Of a stretch of DNA of 61,282 nucleotides, positions 36,592 through 45,281 are shown one piece after another. The translations under genes were made by a program, and so were the position numbers. The stretch covers positions 1 through 61,282 of the forward strand of contig CAZVUM010000027.1 in assembly GCA_964629575.1 (NCBI GenBank), in the 5' to 3' direction. Position 1 is the stretch's first letter. Every line of letters begins with the position of its first letter. The notes beneath the pieces were generated by a model that was not told the DNA's origin, searched no databases, and saw only the letters and a list, made by a program, of their open reading frames with translations. Source of the DNA: JAYPWI01 sp964629575. Lineage in GTDB: Bacteria; Actinomycetota; Acidimicrobiia; Acidimicrobiales; Poriferisodalaceae.

Positions 36592-38139
36592 TCATGAGCG
36601 GCCGGAGATTGTGTCTCGTAGGCGGTTCTTCTGGACCTTGCCCGCCGCAGTGAGCGGGAGCGGCTCCGGCTGGAGCGTCCACCGCTTTGGGGCCTTGAAG
36701 CCCGCGATGCTGAGGCGCGTGTGCTCGGCGAGCTCGTCTTCGGTGACCGAGCCCGGTTCACAGACGACGACCGCATGCACCTCTTCGCCCCAGGTGGGGT
36801 CGGGCACGCCGATCACCGCCACCTGGATCACCGCGGGATGAGAGCTGATGGCCTTCTCGACCTCGAGCGAATAGACGTTCTCGCCTCCGGTGATGATCAT
36901 GTCCTTCACCCGGTCGGCGATGTAGAGAAAACCCTCGTCGTCGAGGCGCCCGGCATCGCCGGTGCGGTACCAGCCATCGACGAGGGAGCTGGCGGTCTGC
37001 TCTGGCTTGTTGCGGTACTCGGTCATCACCGAATCGGATCGGATCCAGATCTCACCGATCTCACCTGGCCCGACAGCCCCACCGGACTCGGGATCACGGA
37101 TGTCGAGATCGACGCCGACGTACGGGCGTCCGACCGACCCGAGGAGTTCGGCCGACCGACGATGGTCGCCCGGCAAGAGAGCGGACACGGCACCGGCGGA
37201 CTCCGTCATTCCGTAGGACTGGAAGAACCTCAGGTCCGGGTACTCGCCGAGGAGCCGGTCGAGTAGCTCGGGAGGCATCGGCGCCGCGCCGTACATGACG
37301 AGCTCCAGCGACGACAGCATCCCGGGTGTGTAGTCGGGATGGGAGAGCATCATGGCCAACATGGTGGGCACGGCCCCCGTGGACGTGATGCCGTGAGCTC
37401 GAATGGCCGAGAGGGCGGCACCGGGCTCGAACTCGGGCAGGATGATCGTGGCGCCACCCGTCGGCATCAACACCCCCCAGCTGCCGATGCTCCCGATGTG
37501 GAACATCGGCATGAAGGACAGGTATCTGGTTGCCGGCTGATACTGCGCTGCGATCTGAACCCGATAGATCGTGAGCGCGATCGCTCGTTGGCTCAGTACA
37601 ACCCCCTTCGGGAGCCCGGTGGTGCCGCCGGTGTAGAGGAGTGCTGCGGGCGCGTCATCGTCCGGTTCGGGTGGAAGCGGAGCCGATGCCGTTGTCGCGA
37701 GGAGCTCGTCCAGACGGGTGTCGCAGGGACCGTCGCCGTCGCCGATCAACACCACCTGCCGCAACCGCGTGAGCCGCTCCCGAACGTCGGCGATGACCGG
37801 CGCGAAGGCCGCGTCGACGAACACGATCTCGGCAGCTGAGTCGTCGAGGATGTAGACCAGCTCATCGGCGGCGAGTCGGGTGTTGAGTGGGGTGATCACG
37901 CCAGATCCCGCCAAGCAGGCCCGCCACAACTCCATGTACAGGTGGCCGGCGCCCGCGAGGACACCGACCCGATCGTCGGGCTGCACGCCCAGCCCTCGCA
38001 TCACCGCGCACAGATGCTGCACCCGCTCGACGTGCTCCAGGTGCGTCGCAGAGTGTCCATTGCCGAGGTCGTGCACGGCGAGACTGTCGCCGAACATCGG
38101 CGCTCGGGCCAGTATCCGCCCGAAGTTGAGCTCCCCCAT
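36592..38139 (-). CDS. Acyl-CoA synthetase (AMP-binding, class I adenylate-forming)
   Basis: 515 residues. P-loop ALLYTGGTTGLPKGVVLS is near residue 163-180, the A5 motif YGMTES near 318, A7 GWYRTGDAG near 392, and the A10 lysine in PLTAAGKVQKNRLRD near the end. It activates a carboxylic acid as the acyl-AMP and then the CoA thioester, the entry step for the acyl-CoA dehydrogenases encoded upstream. It sits between two amidohydrolase genes with gaps of 31 and 14 bp, so it is in the operon. Confidence 0.92.
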   Translation of the reverse strand: MGELNFGRILARAPMFGDSLAVHDLGNGHSATHLEHVERVQHLCAVMRGLGVQPDDRVGVLAGAGHLYMELWRACLAGSGVITPLNTRLAADELVYILDDSAAEIVFVDAAFAPVIADVRERLTRLRQVVLIGDGDGPCDTRLDELLATTASAPLPPEPDDDAPAALLYTGGTTGLPKGVVLSQRAIALTIYRVQIAAQYQPATRYLSFMPMFHIGSIGSWGVLMPTGGATIILPEFEPGAALSAIRAHGITSTGAVPTMLAMMLSHPDYTPGMLSSLELVMYGAAPMPPELLDRLLGEYPDLRFFQSYGMTESAGAVSALLPGDHRRSAELLGSVGRPYVGVDLDIRDPESGGAVGPGEIGEIWIRSDSVMTEYRNKPEQTASSLVDGWYRTGDAGRLDDEGFLYIADRVKDMIITGGENVYSLEVEKAISSHPAVIQVAVIGVPDPTWGEEVHAVVVCEPGSVTEDELAEHTRLSIAGFKAPKRWTLQPEPLPLTAAGKVQKNRLRDTISGRS

Positions 38140-38153
38140 GCCTTCCTCCCCGA

Positions 38154-39805
38154 CTACCCGGCGGGGGCTGGTTGCGGGCCGCGGATCAGCGTGCCGGGAC
38201 GTTGGCCGGTGGGCTCGCCCGCCTGGTAGGTGACAACACCGTTCTTCACCGTGGCGACGTAACCCTCGGCCCGCTGAATCAGCCTCCGCCCGCCAGCCGG
38301 CAGGTCGAACACCATCTCGGGGGCCCGCAGTGTGAGCTCCTCGAAGTCGATCACGTTGACATCGCCGAGCATCCCCGGCTCGAGAGTGCCGCGGTCCTCG
38401 AGGCCGACTTGGCGCGCGGTGTCGCGACTCTGGCGCCGCACCAGATACTCCAGCGGGAGCCGCTCGCCCCGCTCCCGATCACGGGCCCAGTGGGTGAGCA
38501 TGTACGTCGGGAAGCTGGCGTCGCAGATCACACCGCAGTGAGCACCACCGTCTGAGAGACCGGGCATCGTGAACTCGGAGAGGTTCATCTCCCGCAACGT
38601 CTCGTGGNNNNNNNNNNNNNNNNNNNNNNNNNNNNNNNNNNNNNNNNNNNNNNNNNNNNNNNNNNNNNNNNNNNNNNNNNNNNNNNNNNNNNNNNNNNNN
38701 NNNNNNNGTGGAACGACTGGGCGATCATCCCTGACATCCCTCTGGTCCGATCGGCATGTTCGGCGATCAGGGTCGCCCGCATCTGCGGGTCACGCATCCG
38801 CGCCACCCGGTCTTCGTGCTCGAGATCGGCCAACTCCCTGCGGTAGGTGGGGCAGGTCATGAAGGGATGCATTGAGCTCTGCAATCCCAACAGCACAGAC
38901 ACCGGGCGGATCGCCACCTGTGCGATGAGATCGTGACCGCTCTCTCGCGATGCGCGGATCCGGTCCAGGACCTCGCGCCACAGATCGGGTTGGTCGTCGA
39001 ACTGATTGAGCAGGATCGACAGCGGCCCGTCGCCCGCATCGGCCATTCCCTCGAAGATCTCGAACTCACGATCCAGATCGACGAAGTCGGACGCGATCTC
39101 CATGTGCCCGAAGCCCTTCTTGGCCAGGGCACGGCTGATCCCCCACAGCTCCTGAGGAGCGCTGGTGAGGGTGGGAATGTGGTTGCCCTCCCTGTCGCGG
39201 TGGTTGATCGTGCGCGACGTCGTGAAACCGAGCGCCCCCGCATCGAGAGCCTCCTCGGTGAGGCGGGTCATCTCTGCGATCTCTTCGTCGGTCGCCGGCT
39301 CGTCGTGGTCGCGACCTCGATCACCCATCACGTAGGTGCGCAGCGCCGAATGAGGCATCTGGGCCCCGATGTCGATGGTGTGCGCGATCGCTTCGACTGC
39401 GTCCAGATATTCGGGGAACGACTCCCACTCGAACGTGACCCCCTCGCTCAGCGCAGCACCCGGGATGTCCTCGACGCCCTCCATGACGCTGATCAAGAAA
39501 TCGTGCCGGTCGGGCTTCACGGGGGCAAACCCCACCCCACAGTTGCCCATCACCACCGTTGTCACCCCGTGCCAAGACGACGGCGTGATCTCCGGGTCCC
39601 AGACAACCTGGCCGTCGTAGTGGGTGTGGATGTCGACGAACCCGGGCGTGACCAGCTTGCCCGCCGCGTCGATCTCCTCGCGACCGGCGTCGGCAACCTC
39701 ACCCACTGCCGAGACGCGGCCATCGTCGATCGCCACGTCGGCTCGGCGGGCCGGTGCGCCCGTGCCATCGACCACGGTGCCGTTACGAATCACCAGATCG
39801 TGCAT
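38154..39805 (-). CDS. N-acyl-D-amino-acid deacylase-type amidohydrolase, third copy (interrupted by assembly gap)
   Basis: ATG 39805 follows GAGGAGGAG. The first 366 codons carry TPGFVDIHTHYDGQ (metal HTH) and VVMGNCGVGFAP. The last 151 codons, after the gap, carry PGLSDGGAHCG with the late metal Asp and PGMLGDVNVIDFEEL. The missing middle lies in the 100-N gap at 38608-38707. Compared with the 567-residue paralogue, the real gap is probably of the order of 100-200 bp. It is in the operon between the ligase and the enoyl-CoA hydratase genes. Confidence 0.85.
38608..38707. other. Scaffold gap of 100 N
   Basis: Placeholder-length N run inside the third amidohydrolase gene. The flanks do not show an obvious shared repeat, unlike the other two gaps. 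Confidence 0.9.
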
Positions 39806-39830
39806 GTCTCCTCCTCGTACTTCCTGGGTG

Positions 39831-40616
39831 TCATCGACCCTCGAACCGGGGTTCGGATTTGTTCTGGAATGCGGCCACGGCCCGGTGGTGATCATCGGTG
39901 CCGAGGGTGCGGATCATGTGGGCTGCTTCGAGATCGAGCACCTCGCTCAGCGTGGAGCCATGCGACGCATTGAGGTTGCGCTTCATGTAGCCGATCGCGA
40001 TGGTCGGCAGACCAGCGAGATGCCGGGCGTAGGCACGAGCGGCTTCGTCGAAGTCGTCGGCGCTCGCGACCTTGGTCACCAATCCGAGCGCGAGGGCCTC
40101 CTGCCCGGTGATCACGTCGGAGGAGAACATCAGCTCGCGGGCCTTCGCATCGCCGACGAGGCGGGGCAGGAAGTACGAGATGCCGCTGTCGCCAGACGCA
40201 CCGATCTTGGCGAACGCCGTGGTGAGCTTGGCCGTGTCCAGGCAGAAGCGCAGGTCACAGGAGAGGGCCAGCGATAGGCCTGCGCCGGCCGCCGCGCCCG
40301 GGATCACTGCCAGGGTGGGCTTCGGCATCTCGTGAAGCAGCCGGTTGGCCTCCATCCCCTGCCGCAGCACCTGGACCAGGCTCTCCTCGGGAAGCTCCGC
40401 CGCGTCGCTCGGGAGGGCGTCGACATCGCCGCCGGCGCAGAACGCTCTCCCCGCACCGGTGACCACGAGGCATCGCACGGCCGGATCGGCGGCTGCCCGA
40501 ATCGTGGCCTCGGTGAATGCGGCCATCATCGATGCGACCATCGCATTGCGGCGATCCGGACGATTGAGGGTCAGCGTCAGCACCCCGTCGTCGAGGGCCT
40601 CCAGCAGCTCGCTCAC
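39831..40616 (-). CDS. Enoyl-CoA hydratase/isomerase family protein
   Basis: 261 residues. It opens SELLEALDDGVLTLTLNRPDRRNAM. The CoA and oxyanion regions VTGAGRAFCAGGDVDALPSD and ALIPG-like AVIPGAAAGAGLSLALSCDL are typical crotonase features. The second catalytic Glu position (KIGASGDSGISYFLPRLVG) has Asp/Ser in place of the usual Glu, so it may be an isomerase or other crotonase. The GTG at 40616 is the last start in the 59-bp repeat array, overlapping a mini-ORF stop (GTGA), with GAGGG 7 bp upstream. Confidence 0.85.
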   Translation of the reverse strand: MSELLEALDDGVLTLTLNRPDRRNAMVASMMAAFTEATIRAAADPAVRCLVVTGAGRAFCAGGDVDALPSDAAELPEESLVQVLRQGMEANRLLHEMPKPTLAVIPGAAAGAGLSLALSCDLRFCLDTAKLTTAFAKIGASGDSGISYFLPRLVGDAKARELMFSSDVITGQEALALGLVTKVASADDFDEAARAYARHLAGLPTIAIGYMKRNLNASHGSTLSEVLDLEAAHMIRTLGTDDHHRAVAAFQNKSEPRFEGR

Positions 40617-40876
40617 TGTCTTGCCCTCTTGGCCTGCGGCCGGGCCGGGCGGCCACACTCGNNNNNNNNNNNNNNNNNNNNNNNNNNNNNNNNNNNNNNN
40701 NNNNNNNNNNNNNNNNNNNNNNNNNNNNNNNNNNNNNNNNNNNNNNNNNNNNNNNNNNNNNCTTGCCCTCTTGGCCTGCGGCCGGGCCGGGCGGCCACAC
40801 TCGCTTCGCTCGCTCACTGTCTTGCCCTCTTGGCCTGCGGCCGGGCCGGGCGGCCACACTCGCTTCGCTCGCTCAT
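40613..40876 (-). repeat. 59-bp tandem repeat; each unit is a GTGA-coupled 20-residue mini-ORF (contains 100-N gap 40662-40761)
   Basis: Units start, on the minus strand, at 40876 (ATG), 40817 (GTG), at least one in the gap, and 40616 (the GTG of the hydratase gene). Each 63-nt mini-ORF reads MSERSECGRPARPQAKRARQ and stop; its TGA overlaps the next GTG, giving exactly the 59-bp period. Each unit also carries GAGGGCAAGACA before the next start. The gap is most likely caused by the repeat itself, so copy number is unknown (at least three). Confidence 0.85.
40814..40876 (-). CDS. Repeat-encoded 20-residue leader-like peptide, first copy
   Basis: From ATG 40876, 20 bp after the stop of the acyl-CoA dehydrogenase gene and preceded by GGGAGAGGGGG. 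The peptide is basic (seven Arg/Lys) with one Cys. It ends TGA within the GTGA that begins the next copy. It may act as a translation relay to the hydratase rather than as a functional peptide. Confidence 0.4.
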   Translation of the reverse strand: MSERSECGRPARPQAKRARQ

Positions 40877-40896
40877 GACTCTGCCCCCTCTCCCGG

Positions 40897-42015
40897 TCAG
40901 AGTCCGAGCGCGAAGGCGGCGCGTTCGGTCTGGGCGTGGGTGTCGCCGTAGCTCAGGCAGAAGGCCCTGGCACGCCGGGTGTAGAGCTGCAGGTCGTACT
41001 CGGTCGTGTAGCCGAGCGCCCCATGGACGCTGTGGGCGTCGTGGACCATGTCGGCGAAGACCTCGTTCGCGTACACCTTGGTGCCGGCGACCTCGAGGGT
41101 CGCGTCGCGCCCCTGGTCCAGCAGCCAGGCGGATTCGGCGACCAGGAGCCGCAAGGCGTCGGTGTTGATGCGCATGTTGGCGAGCGGGTGGGCGACGGCC
41201 TGGTACTTGCCGATGACCTGCCCGAACTGCTCACGGCTCGATGCGTACTCCGCGGCGAGCCGAACCATCCCGACGCCCAAGCCGACCGCTTCGGCAGTCG
41301 CGAGGACCGTCGCCGCCTCCAATCCCGCATCGATGGCCCGCTCCGCCGCGTCGCCACTGGCCACGATGCGGTCGGCGGGTACTGCCACGTCGTCGAATTC
41401 GACATGGAACAGCGGGTCGCCGCCCAGGGTGCCGTGGCGGCGCCAACTGACCCCTTCCGCATCGGTGTCGACTGCGGCGACCGCTGCTTCGCCATCGGTC
41501 GTGGTCGCCGACACGAGCAGCACCTGCGCGACCGACGCGTACGGAACCATCGCCTTCGCACCCGAGAGCACGCCTCGAGCGTCGGCGGAGCTGAGAATGC
41601 TCGACGACGCGGAGCGTTCGTCGCGCCCGTCGGTGTCGACCAGTGCGGGCATGATCACGGCCTCGCCGGCGGCCAGCGCGGTCAGCATGTCGCTGGTCAC
41701 CGTCGTCGGCTCGACCGCCTGGAGGAAAGTTGCCGAGAAGCCGGCCGCGGCGACCAGCGGCGTCGATGCGGCGACCGACCCGAGCTCCTCGGCCAGCACG
41801 CAGAGGTCGACGAGTCCTGCCCCACCGCCACCGATGTCCTCGGGGAGCGCCAGCGCCGTCCACCCGAGCTCGGCCATCTGGGCCCAGATCTCGCGGGAGA
41901 AGCCGTCGGCGGCGGCCTCGGCCTCTCGAACCTTGTCGCCATCGAGCGAGTCGGCGAGCAGGCGCCGGGCGCCGTCACGGATCATTTCCTGGGTGTCGTT
42001 GAGCGTCAGGTCCAT
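40897..42015 (-). CDS. Acyl-CoA dehydrogenase (small-subunit-like)
   Basis: 372 residues. It opens MDLTLNDTQEMIRDGARRLL with ALPEDIGGGGAGLVDLCVLAEELG. The flavin/CoA region EYASSREQFGQVIGKYQAVAHPLANM and HSVHGALGYTTEYDLQLY at the C-terminus fit the ACAD fold. The usual catalytic Glu position is not clear, which is common for one partner of heteromeric (FadE26/27-type) dehydrogenases. It lies 11 bp after another ACAD gene, so the two may form a heterotetramer. Confidence 0.88.
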   Translation of the reverse strand: MDLTLNDTQEMIRDGARRLLADSLDGDKVREAEAAADGFSREIWAQMAELGWTALALPEDIGGGGAGLVDLCVLAEELGSVAASTPLVAAAGFSATFLQAVEPTTVTSDMLTALAAGEAVIMPALVDTDGRDERSASSSILSSADARGVLSGAKAMVPYASVAQVLLVSATTTDGEAAVAAVDTDAEGVSWRRHGTLGGDPLFHVEFDDVAVPADRIVASGDAAERAIDAGLEAATVLATAEAVGLGVGMVRLAAEYASSREQFGQVIGKYQAVAHPLANMRINTDALRLLVAESAWLLDQGRDATLEVAGTKVYANEVFADMVHDAHSVHGALGYTTEYDLQLYTRRARAFCLSYGDTHAQTERAAFALGL

Positions 42016-42026
42016 GGCAGATGCTC

Positions 42027-43202
42027 CTATCGGGGGAGGCCGAGGCCGCGTTGGCTGATGATGTTGCGCTGGATCTCGTTGGTGCCCATGGCGATGGGCT
42101 GGGGGATGCTGTGGACCCAGTGATCGTTCATGAGCCCGTCGAGTGGCGCCGCGCCGTCACCCATCGCGAGCTGTCCCCTCGCACCCGTGATCTCGAGGCC
42201 GATCTTGCCGAGCATGATGTTGAGGTCCGACGCGACCACTTTGTTCACTGCGGGATCCGCATCGTTGACGTCACCCGCTTCCATAGCCGAGGCCACCTGG
42301 TAACACAACAGCCGGGCCGCCCGGTATCGGGCCTGTAGGCGCACCAGACCCGACCGCACCGATCCCCGCATGGCGAGCGGCTGACCGTTCTCGTCCGTGG
42401 TCGTCTTGGCGTACTCGATCAAGTCGTCGAGGACCACCTTGGCGCGGGCGTGGAGCGCAGGCCCCGACCTCTCATGGGCGAGCGCGGAGATCGCGACCCG
42501 CCAACCGTCGCCACGCGGACCCACCAGACAGTCGTAGGGAACTTCGACGTCGTCGAAGAAGACCTCGTTGAACTCCTTGGGGCCGCCCATCGAGTCGATC
42601 GGTCGGACCGTGATGCCCGGCGTGTTCATGTCGACGAGGAGCATCGACAGGCCATGGTGCTTGCGCTCGCCGGGATCGGTCCGGCACAGCAGCAGGCACC
42701 AGTCGGCCGCGGTGGCGTAGCTGGTCCAGATCTTTTGACCGTTGACCAGAAAGCACCCATCTGCGTCTGTCGCCTTGGTCTTCAACGATGCCAGATCCGA
42801 GCCGGCCCCAGGCTCAGAGAAGCCCTGACACCAGATGAGCTCGCCAGCAGCCATCGGCTTCACGAACCGCTCGTGCTGGTCGGGAGTGCCGAACTCCATG
42901 ATCAGCGGGCCGATGTAGTTGAGGCTCATGTACTGCGGACCGCGGGGCTCACCTGCTGCCCACATCTCCTCGCGCACCACCATCTGGGACCACACGTCGG
43001 CATCGACGCCGCCGTGCTCGGTCGGCCATCCCATCGTCAGCCAGTCCCGCTCGGCCAGCTTCATGCAGAACTCTCGGGTGAAGGGGTAGATGCGGTCGTC
43101 CTCGTGGAACAACCCCTCCCACCAGTCCGGCAGCTCCTCATCCATGAACGCTCGCAGTTCCTCCCGGAACTGTTCGGCCTCGGCGGGGAATTCGAACTCC
43201 AT
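42027..43202 (-). CDS. Acyl-CoA dehydrogenase (large-subunit-like)
   Basis: 391 residues. It shows LTMGWPTEHGGVDADVWSQM, CQGFSEPGAGSDLASLKTKA and DADGCFLVNGQKIWTS, all flavin- and substrate-contact motifs of ACADs, and ends NEIQRNIISQRGLGLPR. This end motif is typical of actinobacterial FadE enzymes for steroids and branched or cyclic acids. It is first after the TetR gene (27-bp gap) and is paired with the next ACAD. Confidence 0.92.
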   Translation of the reverse strand: MEFEFPAEAEQFREELRAFMDEELPDWWEGLFHEDDRIYPFTREFCMKLAERDWLTMGWPTEHGGVDADVWSQMVVREEMWAAGEPRGPQYMSLNYIGPLIMEFGTPDQHERFVKPMAAGELIWCQGFSEPGAGSDLASLKTKATDADGCFLVNGQKIWTSYATAADWCLLLCRTDPGERKHHGLSMLLVDMNTPGITVRPIDSMGGPKEFNEVFFDDVEVPYDCLVGPRGDGWRVAISALAHERSGPALHARAKVVLDDLIEYAKTTTDENGQPLAMRGSVRSGLVRLQARYRAARLLCYQVASAMEAGDVNDADPAVNKVVASDLNIMLGKIGLEITGARGQLAMGDGAAPLDGLMNDHWVHSIPQPIAMGTNEIQRNIISQRGLGLPR

Positions 43203-43229
43203 CGTGTCCTCCTGGGGTGGGTGCGTGCC

Positions 43230-43940
43230 TCAGCGTCCGCCCTGGCCGGGCTGTGTTTCTGCGAGCTCTGGTTTCGCGAGCACTGGGCCGGCGAGCACTG
43301 GGCCGGCGAGCACTGGGCCGGCGAGCTGTCTATCCGCGAGCAGTGTCGTTGCGAGCCTGTTGACGATCGAGAGGACCTCGTCGCGATCCGCGTCGAACGC
43401 CCCGAATGCGTCGATGTGGCTCAACCCGAGCAGGAGAAGGTTGAGCACCAGGGTGACCGCCTCGGGCGAGCCCGCCGCGTCCGGTACGCGATCCCGCATC
43501 GTCTCGAGAACCCCGGCATGCCACTCCGCGAGCAGGTCGGCGATCTGCTCGGACCGCGACGCCGAGAGGTGAACCTCGCGGGTCAACATCCGGAGGGACT
43601 CGGTCTCGGGTGCCATCAGAACCGCTGCGGTCTCGGTGAAGAACGTCGTGAGATCGGGAGCCTCGGCGGCCAGCTGCACCAGCCGCAGCGAACGGAGCGA
43701 CGAGCGCAACGCCTCCACCAGGAGATCCTCCCGGCCGTCGAAGTGGCTGTAGACCGCACCCTTCGTCACCCCGGCCCGCTTCGCGATCTCGTCGAGTCGC
43801 GCCCCGCTGAGGCCCTTCTCGGCGAACACCTCAGCCGCGGCCCGCAGCAAAGCCTGACGGGTCTCCCTGCTCTCCTCGGCCGTTCGCCTCCCCAACCGCT
43901 TCGGTGGATCAGCGACCGCGCCGGCTCGCCCCTGCGACAT
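43230..43940 (-). CDS. TetR-family regulator of the acyl-CoA catabolic operon
   Basis: 236 residues. ATG 43940 follows AGGGG by 5 bp; an ATG at 43979 lies inside the operator palindrome and is unlikely. Helix-turn-helix: ALLRAAAEVFAEKGLSGARL then DEIAKRAGVTKGAVYSHFDG. The C-terminus contains three exact LAGPV repeats. It is the first gene of the operon running down to 35421, and the 28-bp palindrome just upstream suggests autoregulation and ligand-responsive control by an acyl-CoA. Confidence 0.9.
   Translation of the reverse strand: MSQGRAGAVADPPKRLGRRTAEESRETRQALLRAAAEVFAEKGLSGARLDEIAKRAGVTKGAVYSHFDGREDLLVEALRSSLRSLRLVQLAAEAPDLTTFFTETAAVLMAPETESLRMLTREVHLSASRSEQIADLLAEWHAGVLETMRDRVPDAAGSPEAVTLVLNLLLLGLSHIDAFGAFDADRDEVLSIVNRLATTLLADRQLAGPVLAGPVLAGPVLAKPELAETQPGQGGR
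43276..43320 (-). repeat. 15-bp tandem repeat, three exact copies, in TetR C-terminus
   Basis: gcgagcactgggccg (plus strand) starts at 43276, 43291 and 43306. It encodes LAGPV near the TetR C-terminus and preserves frame. Confidence 0.9.
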
Positions 43941-43952
43941 CGGCACCCCTGT

Positions 43953-43980
43953 GATGGATACTGAACGGTCAGTATCCATC
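43953..43980. promoter_or_regulatory. Perfect 12-4-12 inverted repeat, likely TetR operator
   Basis: Arms GATGGATACTGA and TCAGTATCCATC with a 4-bp centre, 13 bp upstream of the TetR start. Length and position are typical of TetR operators; the inner TGAN4TCA fits too. It would control the operon from TetR to the amidohydrolase-2 gene. Confidence 0.7.
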
Positions 43981-44072
43981 TATCTGTTTAGTCTCGACCC
44001 AGCCCGCGCGTCAACCACCGACGCGCCAGCGACGTCGATGCCACTCCCCCGTGGAAACGCGCGAGATCGCGG

Positions 44073-45221
44073 CTACTCGCCGGTCTGCTCGGTGATGAGG
44101 AACCGCCAGATCGGCTCCTTGGTCCCGTCGGCCTTCATGGCCTCACGCGCGGCGAGCAAGGTCTTGCCTGCCTCGGTCTCGCGCAGGAACCAGCGCGTCG
44201 CCTCGAACGCTGCGGGCGTGTGATCGGCCAGCTCGGTGGCAGCCGCCTCGTAGTAGCCGCGGATGTCCTGGGCGACCCGGGCGGGGATGCCAGGGATCCC
44301 GGCCTCCTTCCAGGGAGTGCCGTCCGCGATCTTGACGAAGCACTCGATCGCAGCCGGCACATCGTCTGGGCCCATCAGACGGAACGCGCCCTGCCGCATG
44401 CCCTTCGCCTTGGCCCGGTCGTACGCGGCACGGATCCCTCTGGCTTCGGCAACGGCTGGGTGGGCGTCTGGGTCGTCGATCGGCGGGATGCGACACGCGA
44501 GCACCTCGCCGGTGTCGAGCACCGGGTCGTCGAACTCCTCAACCGTCTGCTCGGTTGCGTCGAGCAACGCGAACGCATGGTCCAGGACACGTTGCTGGAA
44601 CTGCGGATCGTTCGGCTTGCCGAGCGGGCGACCCAGCGGGAAGTCGACGAACAGCCCGCGGGGAGGCGCCGTGTTGACGAGCTGCTCCTTGATGATCCCG
44701 AGCGAGATGGTGGCCAGGCCGGCCTGCTCGAAGACGTGGGCGAGCGTACTCACGGTACGCGTGCAGAGCGGTCAGACAGGTGTGAGCAGAACGATGTCGA
44801 CCCCGGCTTCCTTCAGAAGCCTGGCGCCTTCAGGTCCGCTGTCCATGCGCACGCCGGTGATGTCGAACTGGTTGCCGGCGTAGGCGAGGTGCACGTCGGA
44901 CACCTTCCCGATGCGACCGGCCTCGGCCATCTCGTGGAGCCGATCGATCGGATAGACGACGTTGTAGTCGAGGCCGAATCCGATCTGGTCGACGTCTTGG
45001 CTCCAGTGCCCGAGGATCAGATCAGTACGGTCGCCGTCCAGCACCCGATATCCCGTATCGACCACCTCGAAGCCTGGCTGGTCGGGATGGTGCATCGACG
45101 CCGAGGTCAGAATGGCCACCGTGGCCTCGGCCAACGGCGGTGGTGTCGTGAACGCGGCGTCCTCGAACACGGGCGCTTCAAGCCCCGCCGACCGCTCCTT
45201 GATGACGTTCCCGTTCGACAT
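44073..45221 (-). CDS. GrdB/PrdB-related selenoprotein (glycine/sarcosine/betaine/proline reductase selenoprotein B family), UGA read as selenocysteine
   Basis: A single frame of 382 residues if the TGA at 44774-44772 (codon 150) is read as selenocysteine. Without readthrough it would appear as 149- and 226-residue pieces in the same frame. Before the UGA: LLKEAGVDIVLLTPV. After it: PLCTRTVSTLAHVFEQAGLATI, giving the UxxCTR motif of GrdB-type proteins (UGTCTRCG in classical GrdB). The later FVDFPLGRPLGKPNDPQFQ also fits the family. A hairpin starts 11 nt after the UGA. The gene follows a CaiB-type transferase by 60 bp. The reaction here is unknown; classical members reductively cleave C-N bonds in anaerobes. 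Confidence 0.8.
44740..44764 (-). promoter_or_regulatory. SECIS-like hairpin downstream of in-frame UGA
   Basis: Stem GCGTAC (44760-44755) pairs perfectly with GTACGC (44749-44744) around loop CGTGA. Two more G-C pairs lie outside a 2x2 internal loop. The stem begins 11 nt, and the loop 17 nt, after the UGA. The loop holds a GU, as bacterial SECIS elements require. SelB would bind here. Confidence 0.65.
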
Positions 45222-45281
45222 GTCGCCCCTTCAAATCGCTCGACCGAGCGTAGCGACAGCGGCTGTGTCAGCCGACGAGTT

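Noticed and set aside
40613..40876. CRISPR-like array
   Set aside because: The 59-bp units are directly tandem with no variable spacers and no cas genes are nearby.
44772..44774. Ordinary nonsense mutation splitting a GrdB-like gene
   Set aside because: The flanking frame is preserved, the UxxCTR motif is intact and a well-placed hairpin follows; selenocysteine is the better explanation.
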